Below, piece after piece: positions 9,355 to 16,989 of a stretch of 64,000 nucleotides of DNA; position 1 is the stretch's first letter; each line of letters begins with the position of its first letter. The translations under genes and the position numbers were made by a program. The notes beneath the pieces are model-generated. The model searched no databases and was not told where the DNA came from. It worked only from the letters and a program-made list of their open reading frames with translations. The stretch spans positions 62,001 through 126,000 of the forward strand of contig NZ_JAUNTW010000009.1 of assembly GCF_030538495.1 (NCBI RefSeq). Direction: 5' to 3'. The DNA is from Paracoccus sp. (in: a-proteobacteria) (lineage in GTDB: Bacteria > Pseudomonadota > Alphaproteobacteria > Rhodobacterales > Rhodobacteraceae).

Positions 9355-10026
9355 TTGGATCGTTACGCAATCTATTATGTGCCACGGGCGGGGGATTTTG
9401 CCGACCAGATGGCGGCGTGGCTGGGCTGGGATCTGGCGCAGGGGCGCGCGGTTGCGCATCCCGTTCTGGACCTGCCGCGCCCGGTGGCCGATCTGACGCG
9501 CAGCCCGCGCAGATACGGGTTTCACGGCACGATCCGCGCGCCATTCCGTCCGGGCGACGGCGTGACGCAGGACGCGATCATCGCGCGCGCCGATGATCTG
9601 GCGCGCGCGTTTGCGCCCCTGCGGTTTGACGGGGTGGAACTGGTCGATCTGCACGGGTTTCTGGCGCTGACCCCGGTCGGCGGGCAGGGGGCGCTGAACG
9701 ATCTGGCCGCCCATGTGGTGCGCGGCACGAATGATCTGCGCGCGCCTCTGAATGACGCCGACATTGCGCGGCGCAACCCGGATCGCCTGACCCCGCATCA
9801 GCGCGGCTTGCTGGATCAGTGGGGCTATCCCTTTGTGATGGATCAGTTTCGGTTTCATCTGACGCTGACCGATCACCTGCCGGATGCCGAACGTGGCGCT
9901 GTGGCGGACGCGCTGCGGGGCTGGCTGCGCCTGCCGCGCCCGTTCACCATCGACGATCTGTGCGTGGTCGGTCAGGATGAACTGGGCCGGTTTCATCTGA
10001 TCCACCGTTCGCCGCTGTCGGGGTAA
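9355..10026 (+). CDS. DUF1045 protein of phosphonate operons, possible 2H phosphoesterase
   Basis: 223 residues. DUF1045 proteins are known almost only from carbon-phosphorus lyase loci and have no assigned reaction that I know of. Two HxT motifs are visible, H57-G-T59 (RYGFHGTIRAPF) and H168-L-T170 (FRFHLTLTDH), 111 residues apart, which is the catalytic pattern of 2H phosphoesterases acting on cyclic phosphates. The start is a TTG at 9355, supported by AAGGGGCGG seven or eight bases upstream; no ATG fits the conserved N-terminus DRYAIYYVPRAGDFADQMA. Its 3' end overlaps the convergent phnN gene by 34 bases. The phosphodiesterase role is an inference, helped by the lack of phnP in the window. 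Confidence 0.85.
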   Translation: MDRYAIYYVPRAGDFADQMAAWLGWDLAQGRAVAHPVLDLPRPVADLTRSPRRYGFHGTIRAPFRPGDGVTQDAIIARADDLARAFAPLRFDGVELVDLHGFLALTPVGGQGALNDLAAHVVRGTNDLRAPLNDADIARRNPDRLTPHQRGLLDQWGYPFVMDQFRFHLTLTDHLPDAERGAVADALRGWLRLPRPFTIDDLCVVGQDELGRFHLIHRSPLSG

Positions 10027-10532
10027 ATCGCGGCCAGCAACCGGGCAATGCCCTGTTCCGGCGTGCCGTCATTCATCACCGTGACATGCGGGATGCCCGC
10101 CGGGATGCCGTCAGCGCCGCGCGCCAGACGGGCGGCGATGTCGGCCTGTGTTTCGCGCCCGCGCGCGGCCAGACGCGCGGCCAGAATATCGGCGGGGGCG
10201 GTGATTTGAATGACGCGCAGGCCGGGGATGGCCGCGACCGCCTGCGGCAGCGCCGCGCGGCTGCCGTTAAAGATCACCGTGCCGCCCCCCGTCAGCGCAT
10301 CGCGCGGGATGCCGTAACGCAGCCCATGCGCGCCCCAATGCAGCGCGAAATCCCCCGCGCGCAGGCGGGCGTCGAATTGAGGGTCGGTGACGCCGTCGAA
10401 ATCCTCGCCCCCCGCCGCCGTGGGTCGGGTAATCACGCGCCGGACCAGCCGCAGATCGGGGCGCGCGGCCATAGCGCCCGCGATCAGCGTGTCTTTGCCC
10501 ACGCCCGACGGCCCGACCACCGCAATGATCAT
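9993..10532 (-). CDS. phnN: Ribose 1,5-bisphosphate phosphokinase
   Basis: 179 residues. PhnN phosphorylates ribose 1,5-bisphosphate to PRPP, returning the ribose carrier of the carbon-phosphorus lyase pathway to nucleotide metabolism. The P-loop GPSGVGKDT sits at residues 7-15, followed by RRVITRPTAAGGEDFDGVT, the guanylate-kinase-like lid and substrate region typical of PhnN. The ATG at 10532 overlaps the phnL stop (ATGA), indicating coupled translation; a longer frame upstream of it is only phnL read out of frame. It is the last gene of the phnG-N run and overlaps the DUF1045 gene tail to tail. Confidence 0.94.
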   Translation of the reverse strand: MIIAVVGPSGVGKDTLIAGAMAARPDLRLVRRVITRPTAAGGEDFDGVTDPQFDARLRAGDFALHWGAHGLRYGIPRDALTGGGTVIFNGSRAALPQAVAAIPGLRVIQITAPADILAARLAARGRETQADIAARLARGADGIPAGIPHVTVMNDGTPEQGIARLLAAIYPDSGERWIR

Positions 10533-11212
10533 GCCGCGCGGTCCGGGGTAAAGCCGGTCACATCGACCAGCCGGTCGCAGACCTGTTCCCGCGCCTGTTC
10601 GTCGTGGAAAATGCCCAAGATCGCGGCGCTGCGGTCTTTGGCATCGCGGATCAGGTCCAGCACGATCTGGCGGTTTTCCGCGTCCAAACTGGCGGTCGGT
10701 TCGTCCAGCAGCATCACCGGGAACGGGTGAATAAACCCGCGCGCGATGTTCACCCGCTGTTGTTCCCCCCCCGAAAACGTGGTCGGAGACAACCCCCACA
10801 GCCGCCGCGGAATGTTCAGCCGCCACAGCATCGCCTGCGCGGCCTCGATCGCCTGTTCGCGCGGCGTGCCAAGCGCCAGCAGCGGTTCGGCGACGACCTC
10901 TTCGGTGGGCACGCGCGGCACCACGCGCAGAAACTGGCTGACATAGCCCAGAACCTGACGCCGCAGCGCGATGATCTGGCGCGGCTGGGCGCGGGTCAGG
11001 TCAACCCCGGCAATGCGGATCGACCCGCCATCGGCCAGATAATTGCCGTGGATCATCCGCATCAGCGTGGATTTTCCGGCCCCCGATTGCCCGGTCAGCC
11101 CGACACATTCGCCCGGCAGAACATGCAGATTGGCCCCCGCCATGACCGGGATCACCGCGCCGCCCTGATTGTGCAGGGTGAAGGATTTCGACAGATTTTC
11201 GACAATGATCAT
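10529..11212 (-). CDS. phnL: Carbon-phosphorus lyase complex subunit PhnL (ABC ATPase fold)
   Basis: 227 residues. PhnL has an ABC ATPase fold but works in the cytoplasmic C-P lyase system, needed with PhnGHI for forming the ribose-phosphonate nucleotide. Walker A GQSGAGKST, signature FSGGEQQRVNIARG and Walker B VMLLDEPTASLD are intact. ILGIFHDEQAREQVCDR near the end is typical of PhnL. The ATG at 11212 starts MIIVENLSKSF; 20 residues of upstream open frame are non-homologous. It lies 4 bases after phnK and overlaps phnN. Confidence 0.95.
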   Translation of the reverse strand: MIIVENLSKSFTLHNQGGAVIPVMAGANLHVLPGECVGLTGQSGAGKSTLMRMIHGNYLADGGSIRIAGVDLTRAQPRQIIALRRQVLGYVSQFLRVVPRVPTEEVVAEPLLALGTPREQAIEAAQAMLWRLNIPRRLWGLSPTTFSGGEQQRVNIARGFIHPFPVMLLDEPTASLDAENRQIVLDLIRDAKDRSAAILGIFHDEQAREQVCDRLVDVTGFTPDRAA

Positions 11213-11216
11213 AGCG

Positions 11217-11978
11217 TTACACCTGCAAAACCGACGACACCAGCAACTGCGTATAAGCGTGCTGCGGATCATCCAGCACCTGATCGGTCAGGCCCTGTTC
11301 GACGACGCGGCCGGACTTCATCACCATCAGGCGGTCGGCCAACAGGCGCACCACGGCCAGATCATGCGTCACGATGATGACCGACAGCCCCAAATCGCGC
11401 ACCAGCCCGCGCAGCAGGTCCAGCAGCCGCGCCTGAACGCTGACATCCAACCCTCCGGTCGGTTCGTCCATGAACACCAGACGCGGCCCCGTCACCAGAT
11501 TGCGCGCGATTTGCAGCCGTTGCTGCATCCCGCCGGAAAAGGCGGTCGGGCGGTCATCCACCCGGTCGGCGGCGATTTCCACCCGGCCCAGCCAATCAAC
11601 GGCCTGCGCGCGAATATCGCCGTAATGGCGCGCGCCAATGCCCATCAAACGCTCGCCGACATTGCCGCCCGCGCTGACGCCCATCCGCAGCCCGTCGCGG
11701 GCATGTTGGTGAACAAAGGCCCATTCAGTGCGCGACAACCGGCGGCGTTCCGTTTCGGACATAGCCAGCACGTCGCGGTTGTCATAGGTGATCGTGCCGC
11801 CGTCCGGGCGCTGCAACCCGGCCAGACAAGACAGCAGCGTGGATTTGCCGGACCCGGATTCGCCGACGATGCCCAGCACCTCGCCCGGATACAGGTTGAA
11901 CGACACATCCGCACAGCCGATCCGCGCGCCGTAACGCCGCGTCAGTCCGGTGACGGTCAGGATAGGCTGATCGGTCAT
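11217..11978 (-). CDS. phnK: Carbon-phosphorus lyase complex subunit PhnK (ABC ATPase fold)
   Basis: 253 residues. PhnK docks as an ABC-type dimer on the PhnGHIJ core complex and is needed for C-P bond cleavage in vivo. Walker A GESGSGKST, the signature FSGGMQQRLQIARN and Walker B RLVFMDEPTGGLD are present, and TEWAFVHQHARDGLRMGVSAG is a PhnK hallmark. The ATG at 11978 overlaps the phnJ stop as ATGA. The longer frame upstream is phnJ sequence in another frame. Confidence 0.95.
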   Translation of the reverse strand: MTDQPILTVTGLTRRYGARIGCADVSFNLYPGEVLGIVGESGSGKSTLLSCLAGLQRPDGGTITYDNRDVLAMSETERRRLSRTEWAFVHQHARDGLRMGVSAGGNVGERLMGIGARHYGDIRAQAVDWLGRVEIAADRVDDRPTAFSGGMQQRLQIARNLVTGPRLVFMDEPTGGLDVSVQARLLDLLRGLVRDLGLSVIIVTHDLAVVRLLADRLMVMKSGRVVEQGLTDQVLDDPQHAYTQLLVSSVLQV

Positions 11979-12838
11979 GCGGCCCCCTGCGGCGACAGGC
12001 GCCCGTGATGCCCCGATGCCTGACGGCTGGCGCAGAAATCGGTGTCGGAACACACAAACATGCGCCCGCCTTGGTCGTCGGTGATCACTTCGTCCAGATA
12101 GCTGTCACTGGCCCCGCACAGGTCGCAATCATGGTCGGGCTTCGACGGGTCAAACGGGTGATCGTCGAAATCCAGACTGACCACGGGGGTATAGGGCGGC
12201 AGCGCGTAGATCCGCTGTTCCCGGCCCGCGCCGAACAACTGCACCGCCGGATTGTCCGACAGCTTCGGGTTGTCGAATTTCGGAATGGGCGACGGGTCCA
12301 TGACATAGCGCCCCGCCACCCGCACCGGATAGGCATATGACGTCGCGATCTGGCCGTGGCGGGCGATGTCTTCGTATAACTTGACATGCATCAGCCCGTA
12401 TTCCTGCAATTCGTGCATCTTGCGGGTTTCCGTCTCGCGCGGTTCTAAAAACCGCAAGGGTTCGGGGATCGGCACCTGATAGACCAGAATCTGCGCATCG
12501 GTCAGGGGCGTTTCGGGGATACGGTGGCGCGTTTGAATCAGGGTGGCGTCCGCCGTGGATTCGGTCACGGCCACCCCTGCGGTGCGTTGAAAAAACTTGC
12601 GGATGCTGACGGCGTTTGTGGTGTCATCGGCGCCCTGATCAATGACCTTCAGCCGGTCGTCGGGGGTCAGGCAGGCCGCCGTTAACTGCACGCCCCCCGT
12701 CCCCCAGCCATAGGGCATCGGCATTTCGCGGCTGGCAAACGGCACCTGATAACCGGGGATCGCCAGAGCCTTCAGGATCGCGCGCCGGATCATCCGTTTC
12801 GTCTGTTCGTCCAGATAGGCGAAGTTGTATTCGTTCAC
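11975..12838 (-). CDS. phnJ: Alpha-D-ribose 1-methylphosphonate 5-phosphate C-P lyase (radical SAM)
   Basis: 287 residues. PhnJ is the radical SAM enzyme that breaks the carbon-phosphorus bond, releasing the alkane and ribose cyclic phosphate. Cysteines at 238, 241, 263 and 269 have the CX2CX21CX5C spacing of the characterised enzyme: three for the Fe4S4 cluster and the last for the thiyl radical. PMPYGWGTGGVQLTA (41-55) is also diagnostic. The start is a GTG at 12838 that overlaps the stop of the upstream HAD gene as GTGA, giving VNEYNFAYLDEQTKRMIRRA; no ATG is available at this conserved N-terminus. A 100-residue longer frame upstream is the HAD gene out of frame. Confidence 0.96.
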   Translation of the reverse strand: MNEYNFAYLDEQTKRMIRRAILKALAIPGYQVPFASREMPMPYGWGTGGVQLTAACLTPDDRLKVIDQGADDTTNAVSIRKFFQRTAGVAVTESTADATLIQTRHRIPETPLTDAQILVYQVPIPEPLRFLEPRETETRKMHELQEYGLMHVKLYEDIARHGQIATSYAYPVRVAGRYVMDPSPIPKFDNPKLSDNPAVQLFGAGREQRIYALPPYTPVVSLDFDDHPFDPSKPDHDCDLCGASDSYLDEVITDDQGGRMFVCSDTDFCASRQASGHHGRLSPQGAA

Positions 12839-13434
12839 ACCAGCCCCCGTTCGGTCAGGTCGCGTTCCAACAGTTCGGGCGTGGTAAAGTGATGCGCGGC
12901 CATGCCAGCGGCGCGCGCGCCCGCGACATTGGCGGCGCTGTCGTCGATGAACAGACATTCGGCGGGCGTCACGCCTGCGCGGTCGCACAGGATTTGGAAA
13001 ATGCGGGGGTCGGGTTTGATCACGGCCTCGGTTCCCGACACGATGGTGACGCCAAAGCTGGTCGCCAGTCGGGGATGGGTTTTCACGCCGATGGGCCATG
13101 TTTCCGCCGACCAGTTGGTGATCGCGTGGATGGCGTGGCCGCGGTCGCGCAGCCGGTCCATCAGCGCCCATGTCCCCGCAATCGGTTCCGCAATCGTCAG
13201 GGCATAGCGTTCGGGATAGGCCGCCAGCAGCGCCGCATCGTCCGGGTCACGCAATTCGCGCGCCAGATCGGCAAAGCGTTCCCCGCCATCCGCGCGCAGG
13301 TTCAGGTCGTGAAACCCGATGCGGTCCAGAAAGTCCTGCGCCGCCGCGCGGTCGCCATATTCGGGCAGAAAGGCCAGCACGGGATCCCAGCGGACCAGAA
13401 CATTGCCGATGTCGAAAACGATGGTGTTAATCAT
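12835..13434 (-). CDS. HAD-superfamily phosphatase (YihX-like) inside the C-P lyase operon
   Basis: 199 residues, HAD subfamily IA. Motif I is FDIGNVLVRWDP with the nucleophile D8 and glycine at position 10 where most HADs have Asp; the same DxG form occurs in E. coli YihX, an active sugar-phosphate phosphatase. Motif II is AITNW (T106), motif III K140 in VIKPDPRIF and motif IV FIDDSAANV (D164, D165), so the catalytic set looks complete. Its ATG at 13434 overlaps the phnI end by 8 bases and its stop overlaps the phnJ GTG, so it is translated in line with the lyase core. It probably removes a phosphate from a pathway intermediate or damaged product; the substrate is unknown. Confidence 0.9.
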   Translation of the reverse strand: MINTIVFDIGNVLVRWDPVLAFLPEYGDRAAAQDFLDRIGFHDLNLRADGGERFADLARELRDPDDAALLAAYPERYALTIAEPIAGTWALMDRLRDRGHAIHAITNWSAETWPIGVKTHPRLATSFGVTIVSGTEAVIKPDPRIFQILCDRAGVTPAECLFIDDSAANVAGARAAGMAAHHFTTPELLERDLTERGLV

Positions 13435-14512
13435 GTGCTGTCCCCTGTGATGCGGCTGTTTCGGCGTCGTGGCGCAGGCGGCGGACCAGTTCCAATTCCG
13501 CCTGAAAATCAACGTAATGCGGCAGTTTGATATGTTCCAAAAACCCGGTCGCCTGCACATTGTCGCAATGCGACAGCACAAATTCGGGGTCTTGGGCCGG
13601 GGCGCCGGTGAAGTCTTCGCCCAGTTCGTCCCACCGAAGGGCGCGGTCCACCAGACTGACGGCAATTGCCTTGCGTTCGGATTGGCCAAAGATCAGACCA
13701 TACCCGCGCGTGAATTGCGGCGGTTCGGTGCGCGACCCTTTGAATTGGTTGACGGTTTCACATTCGGTCAGCTCGACTTCGCCAATCTGGACGCTGAACC
13801 CCAATTCGGGGATGTGCATGTCTACCGAGACCATGCCGATACGCAATTCGCCCACGAATGCGTGGGTGCGCCCGTAGCCGCGCTGCGTGGAATAGGCCAG
13901 CGACAGGATAAAGCCTTCATCCGCGCGTGCCAGTGATTGCAGGCGCAGCGCGCGGTTTGCGGGCAGTTCCAGCGGCGCGCGCGTCAGGTCGGGGGCGGGG
14001 TCGTCGCTGCGGGGGCAGGGTTCAATCAGCCCGTCGCGGTTCAGAAAATCGGTCACATGCGGCACGGGGGCGGGGTCGGCATCGACCTGCGCCGCCGCAT
14101 CAGGATCAGCGGCAAGCGCAAAATCCAGCAGGCGATGCGTGTAATCAAAGGTCGGCCCCAGCACCTGCCCGCCGGGCAGATCCTTGAACGTGGCCGAAAT
14201 CCGACGACTGACCGACATGTCGCCCGTATCCACCGGATCCGACGCGCCAAAACGCGGCAAAGTCGTGCGATAGGCGCGGATCAGAAACACCGCTTCGATC
14301 ACGTCGCCACGCGCCTGTTTCAGCGCAAGCGCGGCCAGATCGGGATCATAGAGCGACCCTTCGGCCATCACGCGGTTCACGGCCAGCGTCAGTTGTTCGC
14401 GGATTTGGTCGGTGGTCAGTTCCGCCACGTCCCGGTCGCCGCGCCGGGCATCGGCCAGCCACTGATGCGCGTTGTCGATGGCGCGTTCGCCCCCTTTGAC
14501 GGCGACATACAT
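13427..14512 (-). CDS. phnI: Carbon-phosphorus lyase core complex subunit PhnI
   Basis: 361 residues. PhnI is the nucleosidase that, with PhnG, PhnH and PhnL, attaches phosphonate to the ribose of ATP. The N-terminus MYVAVKGGERAIDNAHQWLA and the internal RRISATFKDLPGGQVLGPTFDYTHRLLDFAL segment (residues about 105-135) are strongly conserved PhnI features, as is LAYSTQRGYGRTHAFVGELR. The start overlaps the phnH stop by one base (TGATG) and the end overlaps the HAD gene by 8 bases. Confidence 0.96.
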   Translation of the reverse strand: MYVAVKGGERAIDNAHQWLADARRGDRDVAELTTDQIREQLTLAVNRVMAEGSLYDPDLAALALKQARGDVIEAVFLIRAYRTTLPRFGASDPVDTGDMSVSRRISATFKDLPGGQVLGPTFDYTHRLLDFALAADPDAAAQVDADPAPVPHVTDFLNRDGLIEPCPRSDDPAPDLTRAPLELPANRALRLQSLARADEGFILSLAYSTQRGYGRTHAFVGELRIGMVSVDMHIPELGFSVQIGEVELTECETVNQFKGSRTEPPQFTRGYGLIFGQSERKAIAVSLVDRALRWDELGEDFTGAPAQDPEFVLSHCDNVQATGFLEHIKLPHYVDFQAELELVRRLRHDAETAASQGTAHD

Positions 14513-15075
14513 CAGACATCCCCCAATTGCGTGCTGCGCGGCAGGCAGGCCAGCCGGTCGCCGCAGGTGAATATGAAATCGAGACCCAACGGAAACCGCG
14601 CCGCATTGGCGGCCAACACATCGGGCGCGGGCAGCGACAGATGCGCGGCGTCCTGGATGCCGGGGCCGGTCAGGCGCGTACCGGTGGGGTCCAGAGCGTC
14701 CAGTTCGACGATCAGCGTGGCCGAACGGTCGGGGTAATCCGGCAGGCCGACCGGAAAGCGGTCCAGCGGCATCAGATCATCCCAACGGCCATGCGCGAAT
14801 TGTGCGGTCTCGGCATCGGTCAGGGGCGCGCCGGTGTGAAACGACACCCAGTTGCGCAAGCTGGGGTGATCCGCCGCCCCGGCCAGATGCAGCGGCGTGG
14901 TCGGATCGCACAGAACCAACAGCGCGGTCGCCGCCGCCGGTCCGACCGGAGCGGGCGCGGTGCCGCCGGTCAGCCTGTGAATGGTGCCGGGGCGCGCCAT
15001 GGCCTGCATGATGATGCGGAACGCGGCGGCGGATTGCGGCGCGGGATCGGTCAGCCCGCCGGTCAGGTGGTTCAT
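14512..15075 (-). CDS. phnH: Carbon-phosphorus lyase core complex subunit PhnH
   Basis: 187 residues. PhnH is a structural subunit of the PhnGHIJ core. MARPGTIHRLTG near residue 26 and HTGAPLTDAETAQFA near residue 80 are family signatures; the C-terminal LGLDFIFTCGDRLACLPRST matches PhnH ends. The ATG at 15075 shares one base with the phnG stop, and the gene shares one base with phnI, so phnG-H-I are coupled. Sequence upstream of this ATG in the same frame belongs to phnG read in another frame. Confidence 0.94.
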   Translation of the reverse strand: MNHLTGGLTDPAPQSAAAFRIIMQAMARPGTIHRLTGGTAPAPVGPAAATALLVLCDPTTPLHLAGAADHPSLRNWVSFHTGAPLTDAETAQFAHGRWDDLMPLDRFPVGLPDYPDRSATLIVELDALDPTGTRLTGPGIQDAAHLSLPAPDVLAANAARFPLGLDFIFTCGDRLACLPRSTQLGDV

Positions 15076-15512
15076 CAATCCTCTCCGCGTTGCAGGGTGA
15101 AAAACTCGACCCGCGTGGCGGCGGCGCGGCGGGCGCGGGTGTCGCGGGTGGCGGCGGCGTCTTGGGTCAGCGCGTCGATCAGCGGGCGAATACGCGGGGC
15201 CGCGTCCGTCTGCATCAGCGCGTCGATAATGGCGGCGCGGGTGGCGTGGTCGCGCGAACGGCCCTGCACATGCGCATGACCCACGGTGCCGCAATCCAGT
15301 TCCACCGAACAGCGCGTCACCGTGATTTCACCCACATTGAACGGCGCGCCGGTGGCGCTGATGCGGCCCTGCACCATCACGGTGCCGATTTCCGGGCCGC
15401 GCAGAACGTGATGCGGCGGCAGGTCGGGCAGCAGCCCCGCCAGTCGGTGGGCCGAGGTCGTGGCCAGTCGCGACATCCAGTCGCGGCGGTCGTGGAGAGA
15501 GAAAGCAGACAT
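15075..15512 (-). CDS. phnG: Carbon-phosphorus lyase core complex subunit PhnG
   Basis: 145 residues, the usual PhnG length. It is part of the hexameric-type core with PhnH, PhnI and PhnJ. RLAGLLPDLPPHHVLRGPEIG and GAPFNVGEITVTRCSVELD are family signatures. It is the first gene of the run phnG-H-I-HAD-J-K-L-N, and a conserved inverted repeat lies 10-37 bases upstream of its start, between it and the divergent phnF. Confidence 0.93.
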   Translation of the reverse strand: MSAFSLHDRRDWMSRLATTSAHRLAGLLPDLPPHHVLRGPEIGTVMVQGRISATGAPFNVGEITVTRCSVELDCGTVGHAHVQGRSRDHATRAAIIDALMQTDAAPRIRPLIDALTQDAAATRDTRARRAAATRVEFFTLQRGED

Positions 15513-15521
15513 CTTGCGGAT

Positions 15522-15549
15522 TTGTCCAGATACCTATACAACTAGACAA
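15522..15549. promoter_or_regulatory. Inverted repeat between phnG and phnF, candidate PhnF operator
   Basis: TTGTCCAG (15522-15529) and CTAGACAA (15542-15549) are inverted copies with one mismatch, flanking an AT-rich centre ATACCTATACAA that holds GTATAGGTAT on the other strand. It sits in the 93-base divergent gap next to a GntR/HutC-type regulator gene, which is where such regulators bind. The assignment to PhnF is inference. Confidence 0.55.
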
Positions 15550-15605
15550 GCGTTATCCCGATTCTCCCGCCGGGGGCAAGCAAAACAGTGTGAAAGTTTG
15601 ATGAC

Positions 15606-16316
15606 ATGGCGCGTTCCCCTCTGTGGCAATCCATTGCAGCCGCCCTGCGCGATGATCTGGCGGCAGGGCATTACCGTCCCGGTGACAAATTGCCGACGGA
15701 ATCGGAATTGTCCGCCCGTTTCGGCGTGAACCGCCACACGGTGCGGCGCGCGCTGTCGGATCTGGCGGATGCGGGGCTGGTCCATGCGCGGCGCGGCGCG
15801 GGGGTGTTTGTGACCGCGCAGCCGACCGATTATCCGCTGGGCCGGCGCGTGCGGTTAAGCCAAAATCTGGCCGCGTCGGGGCGCACGGCGTCGCGCCGGT
15901 TTACGCGGCTGGAAACTCTGCCTGCCGATGGGGCGGAGTCGGCGGCGCTGTGCTTGCCCCTTGGCGATCCGGTGCATGTGGTCGAAGGGGTCTCGTTCGC
16001 TGATGGGCAACCGATGGCGCTGTTCCGGTCGGTCTTTCCGGGGCGGCTGGATGTGCTGGCGGCGGTGCAGGAAACCGGGTCGATCACAGCGGCCTTGGCG
16101 GCCTGCGGCGTGGCCGACTATACCCGCGCCAGCACTCGGATTACCGCGAAGCTGGCCAGCCCGGTGCAGGCGGTTGCCCTGCATCTGTCTCCGGGCGCGC
16201 CGCTGTTGCGGTCGGTTGCGGTGAATGTCGATGCGGGCGGCGCGCCGGTCGAATATGGGCGCACATGGTTCGCGGGCGATCGGGTCAGCCTGACGCTGGG
16301 CGATTACCCTTCGTAA
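15606..16316 (+). CDS. phnF: PhnF-type GntR/HutC family phosphonate operon regulator
   Basis: 236 residues. An N-terminal GntR winged helix (PLWQSIAAALRDDLAAGHY, then LPTESELSARFGVNRHTVRRAL, residues about 5-75) is followed by a UTRA effector-binding domain (residues about 90-230). PhnF proteins repress phosphonate genes and respond to phosphate or phosphonate metabolites; the ligand here is unknown. It is transcribed away from phnG, and its last 13 bases overlap the 3' end of the convergent acyltransferase gene. Confidence 0.92.
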   Translation: MARSPLWQSIAAALRDDLAAGHYRPGDKLPTESELSARFGVNRHTVRRALSDLADAGLVHARRGAGVFVTAQPTDYPLGRRVRLSQNLAASGRTASRRFTRLETLPADGAESAALCLPLGDPVHVVEGVSFADGQPMALFRSVFPGRLDVLAAVQETGSITAALAACGVADYTRASTRITAKLASPVQAVALHLSPGAPLLRSVAVNVDAGGAPVEYGRTWFAGDRVSLTLGDYPS

Positions 16317-16921
16317 TGGTCCAGAAAATCGCGCGCGTCCATCCGGCGGAAATCGGGCAGGGCGGCGCGCAGGCGGTCATGGTCCCAATCCCACCACTTC
16401 AGCGCCAGCAGCCGTTCGGCAATGTCGGGCGCAAAGCGTTCACGCAGCGGCACCGCAGGCACCCCCGCCACAATCAGATAGGGTGCGACATCCCGCGTCA
16501 CCACGGCCCCGGCGGCAACAATCGCCCCCGCGCCGATGGTCACATCCGGTTTGACAATCGCGCCGTGCCCGATCCATGTGTCCGGCCCAATCACACAGCG
16601 CCGCGCCGCGCGGGCGGCAAAGAAATCCGCGTCATCGTCGGCGTCGTCCCAGTAATAACTTGACCGATACAGGAAATGATGCAGCGATGCGGTGTGCATC
16701 GGGTGATCCGTCGGCCCGATCCGCGTCATCGCCGCGATATTGGCAAAAGCCCCGACCGAGGTGTTCGCAATATCCGCCATCCGGTCGCAATAGGCATAGG
16801 CCGCGAAATCGCTGTTCAACACCCGCGACGCGGCCCCCACCTCGCAATATGGACCAAAGGTGGAATTGGTCACCTCGGCCCCCGGATGGATCAGCGGGGT
16901 ATCGGCGGACAGTTTCGGCAT
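16304..16921 (-). CDS. Hexapeptide-repeat acyltransferase of phosphonate loci
   Basis: 205 residues. A left-handed beta-helix acyltransferase with hexapeptide turns at VIGPDTWIGHGAIVKPDVTIGAGAIVAAGAVVTRDVAP (residues about 110-150), related to chloramphenicol/virginiamycin acetyltransferases; WIGHGA holds the family's catalytic histidine. Members of this subgroup are found beside phn genes and are thought to acylate aminophosphonates or related compounds, which is not proven. A 43-codon relic resembling its first 43 residues lies about 600 bases further on. The gene is convergent with phnF (13-base overlap) and divergent from the VOC gene. Confidence 0.88.
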   Translation of the reverse strand: MPKLSADTPLIHPGAEVTNSTFGPYCEVGAASRVLNSDFAAYAYCDRMADIANTSVGAFANIAAMTRIGPTDHPMHTASLHHFLYRSSYYWDDADDDADFFAARAARRCVIGPDTWIGHGAIVKPDVTIGAGAIVAAGAVVTRDVAPYLIVAGVPAVPLRERFAPDIAERLLALKWWDWDHDRLRAALPDFRRMDARDFLDHYEG

Positions 16922-16989
16922 GGCGGTATCCTGCGGGTTGATCTGGTGGTATCATGCAGGGCAACGGGTGGCAGACAAGGGGGGATGTG

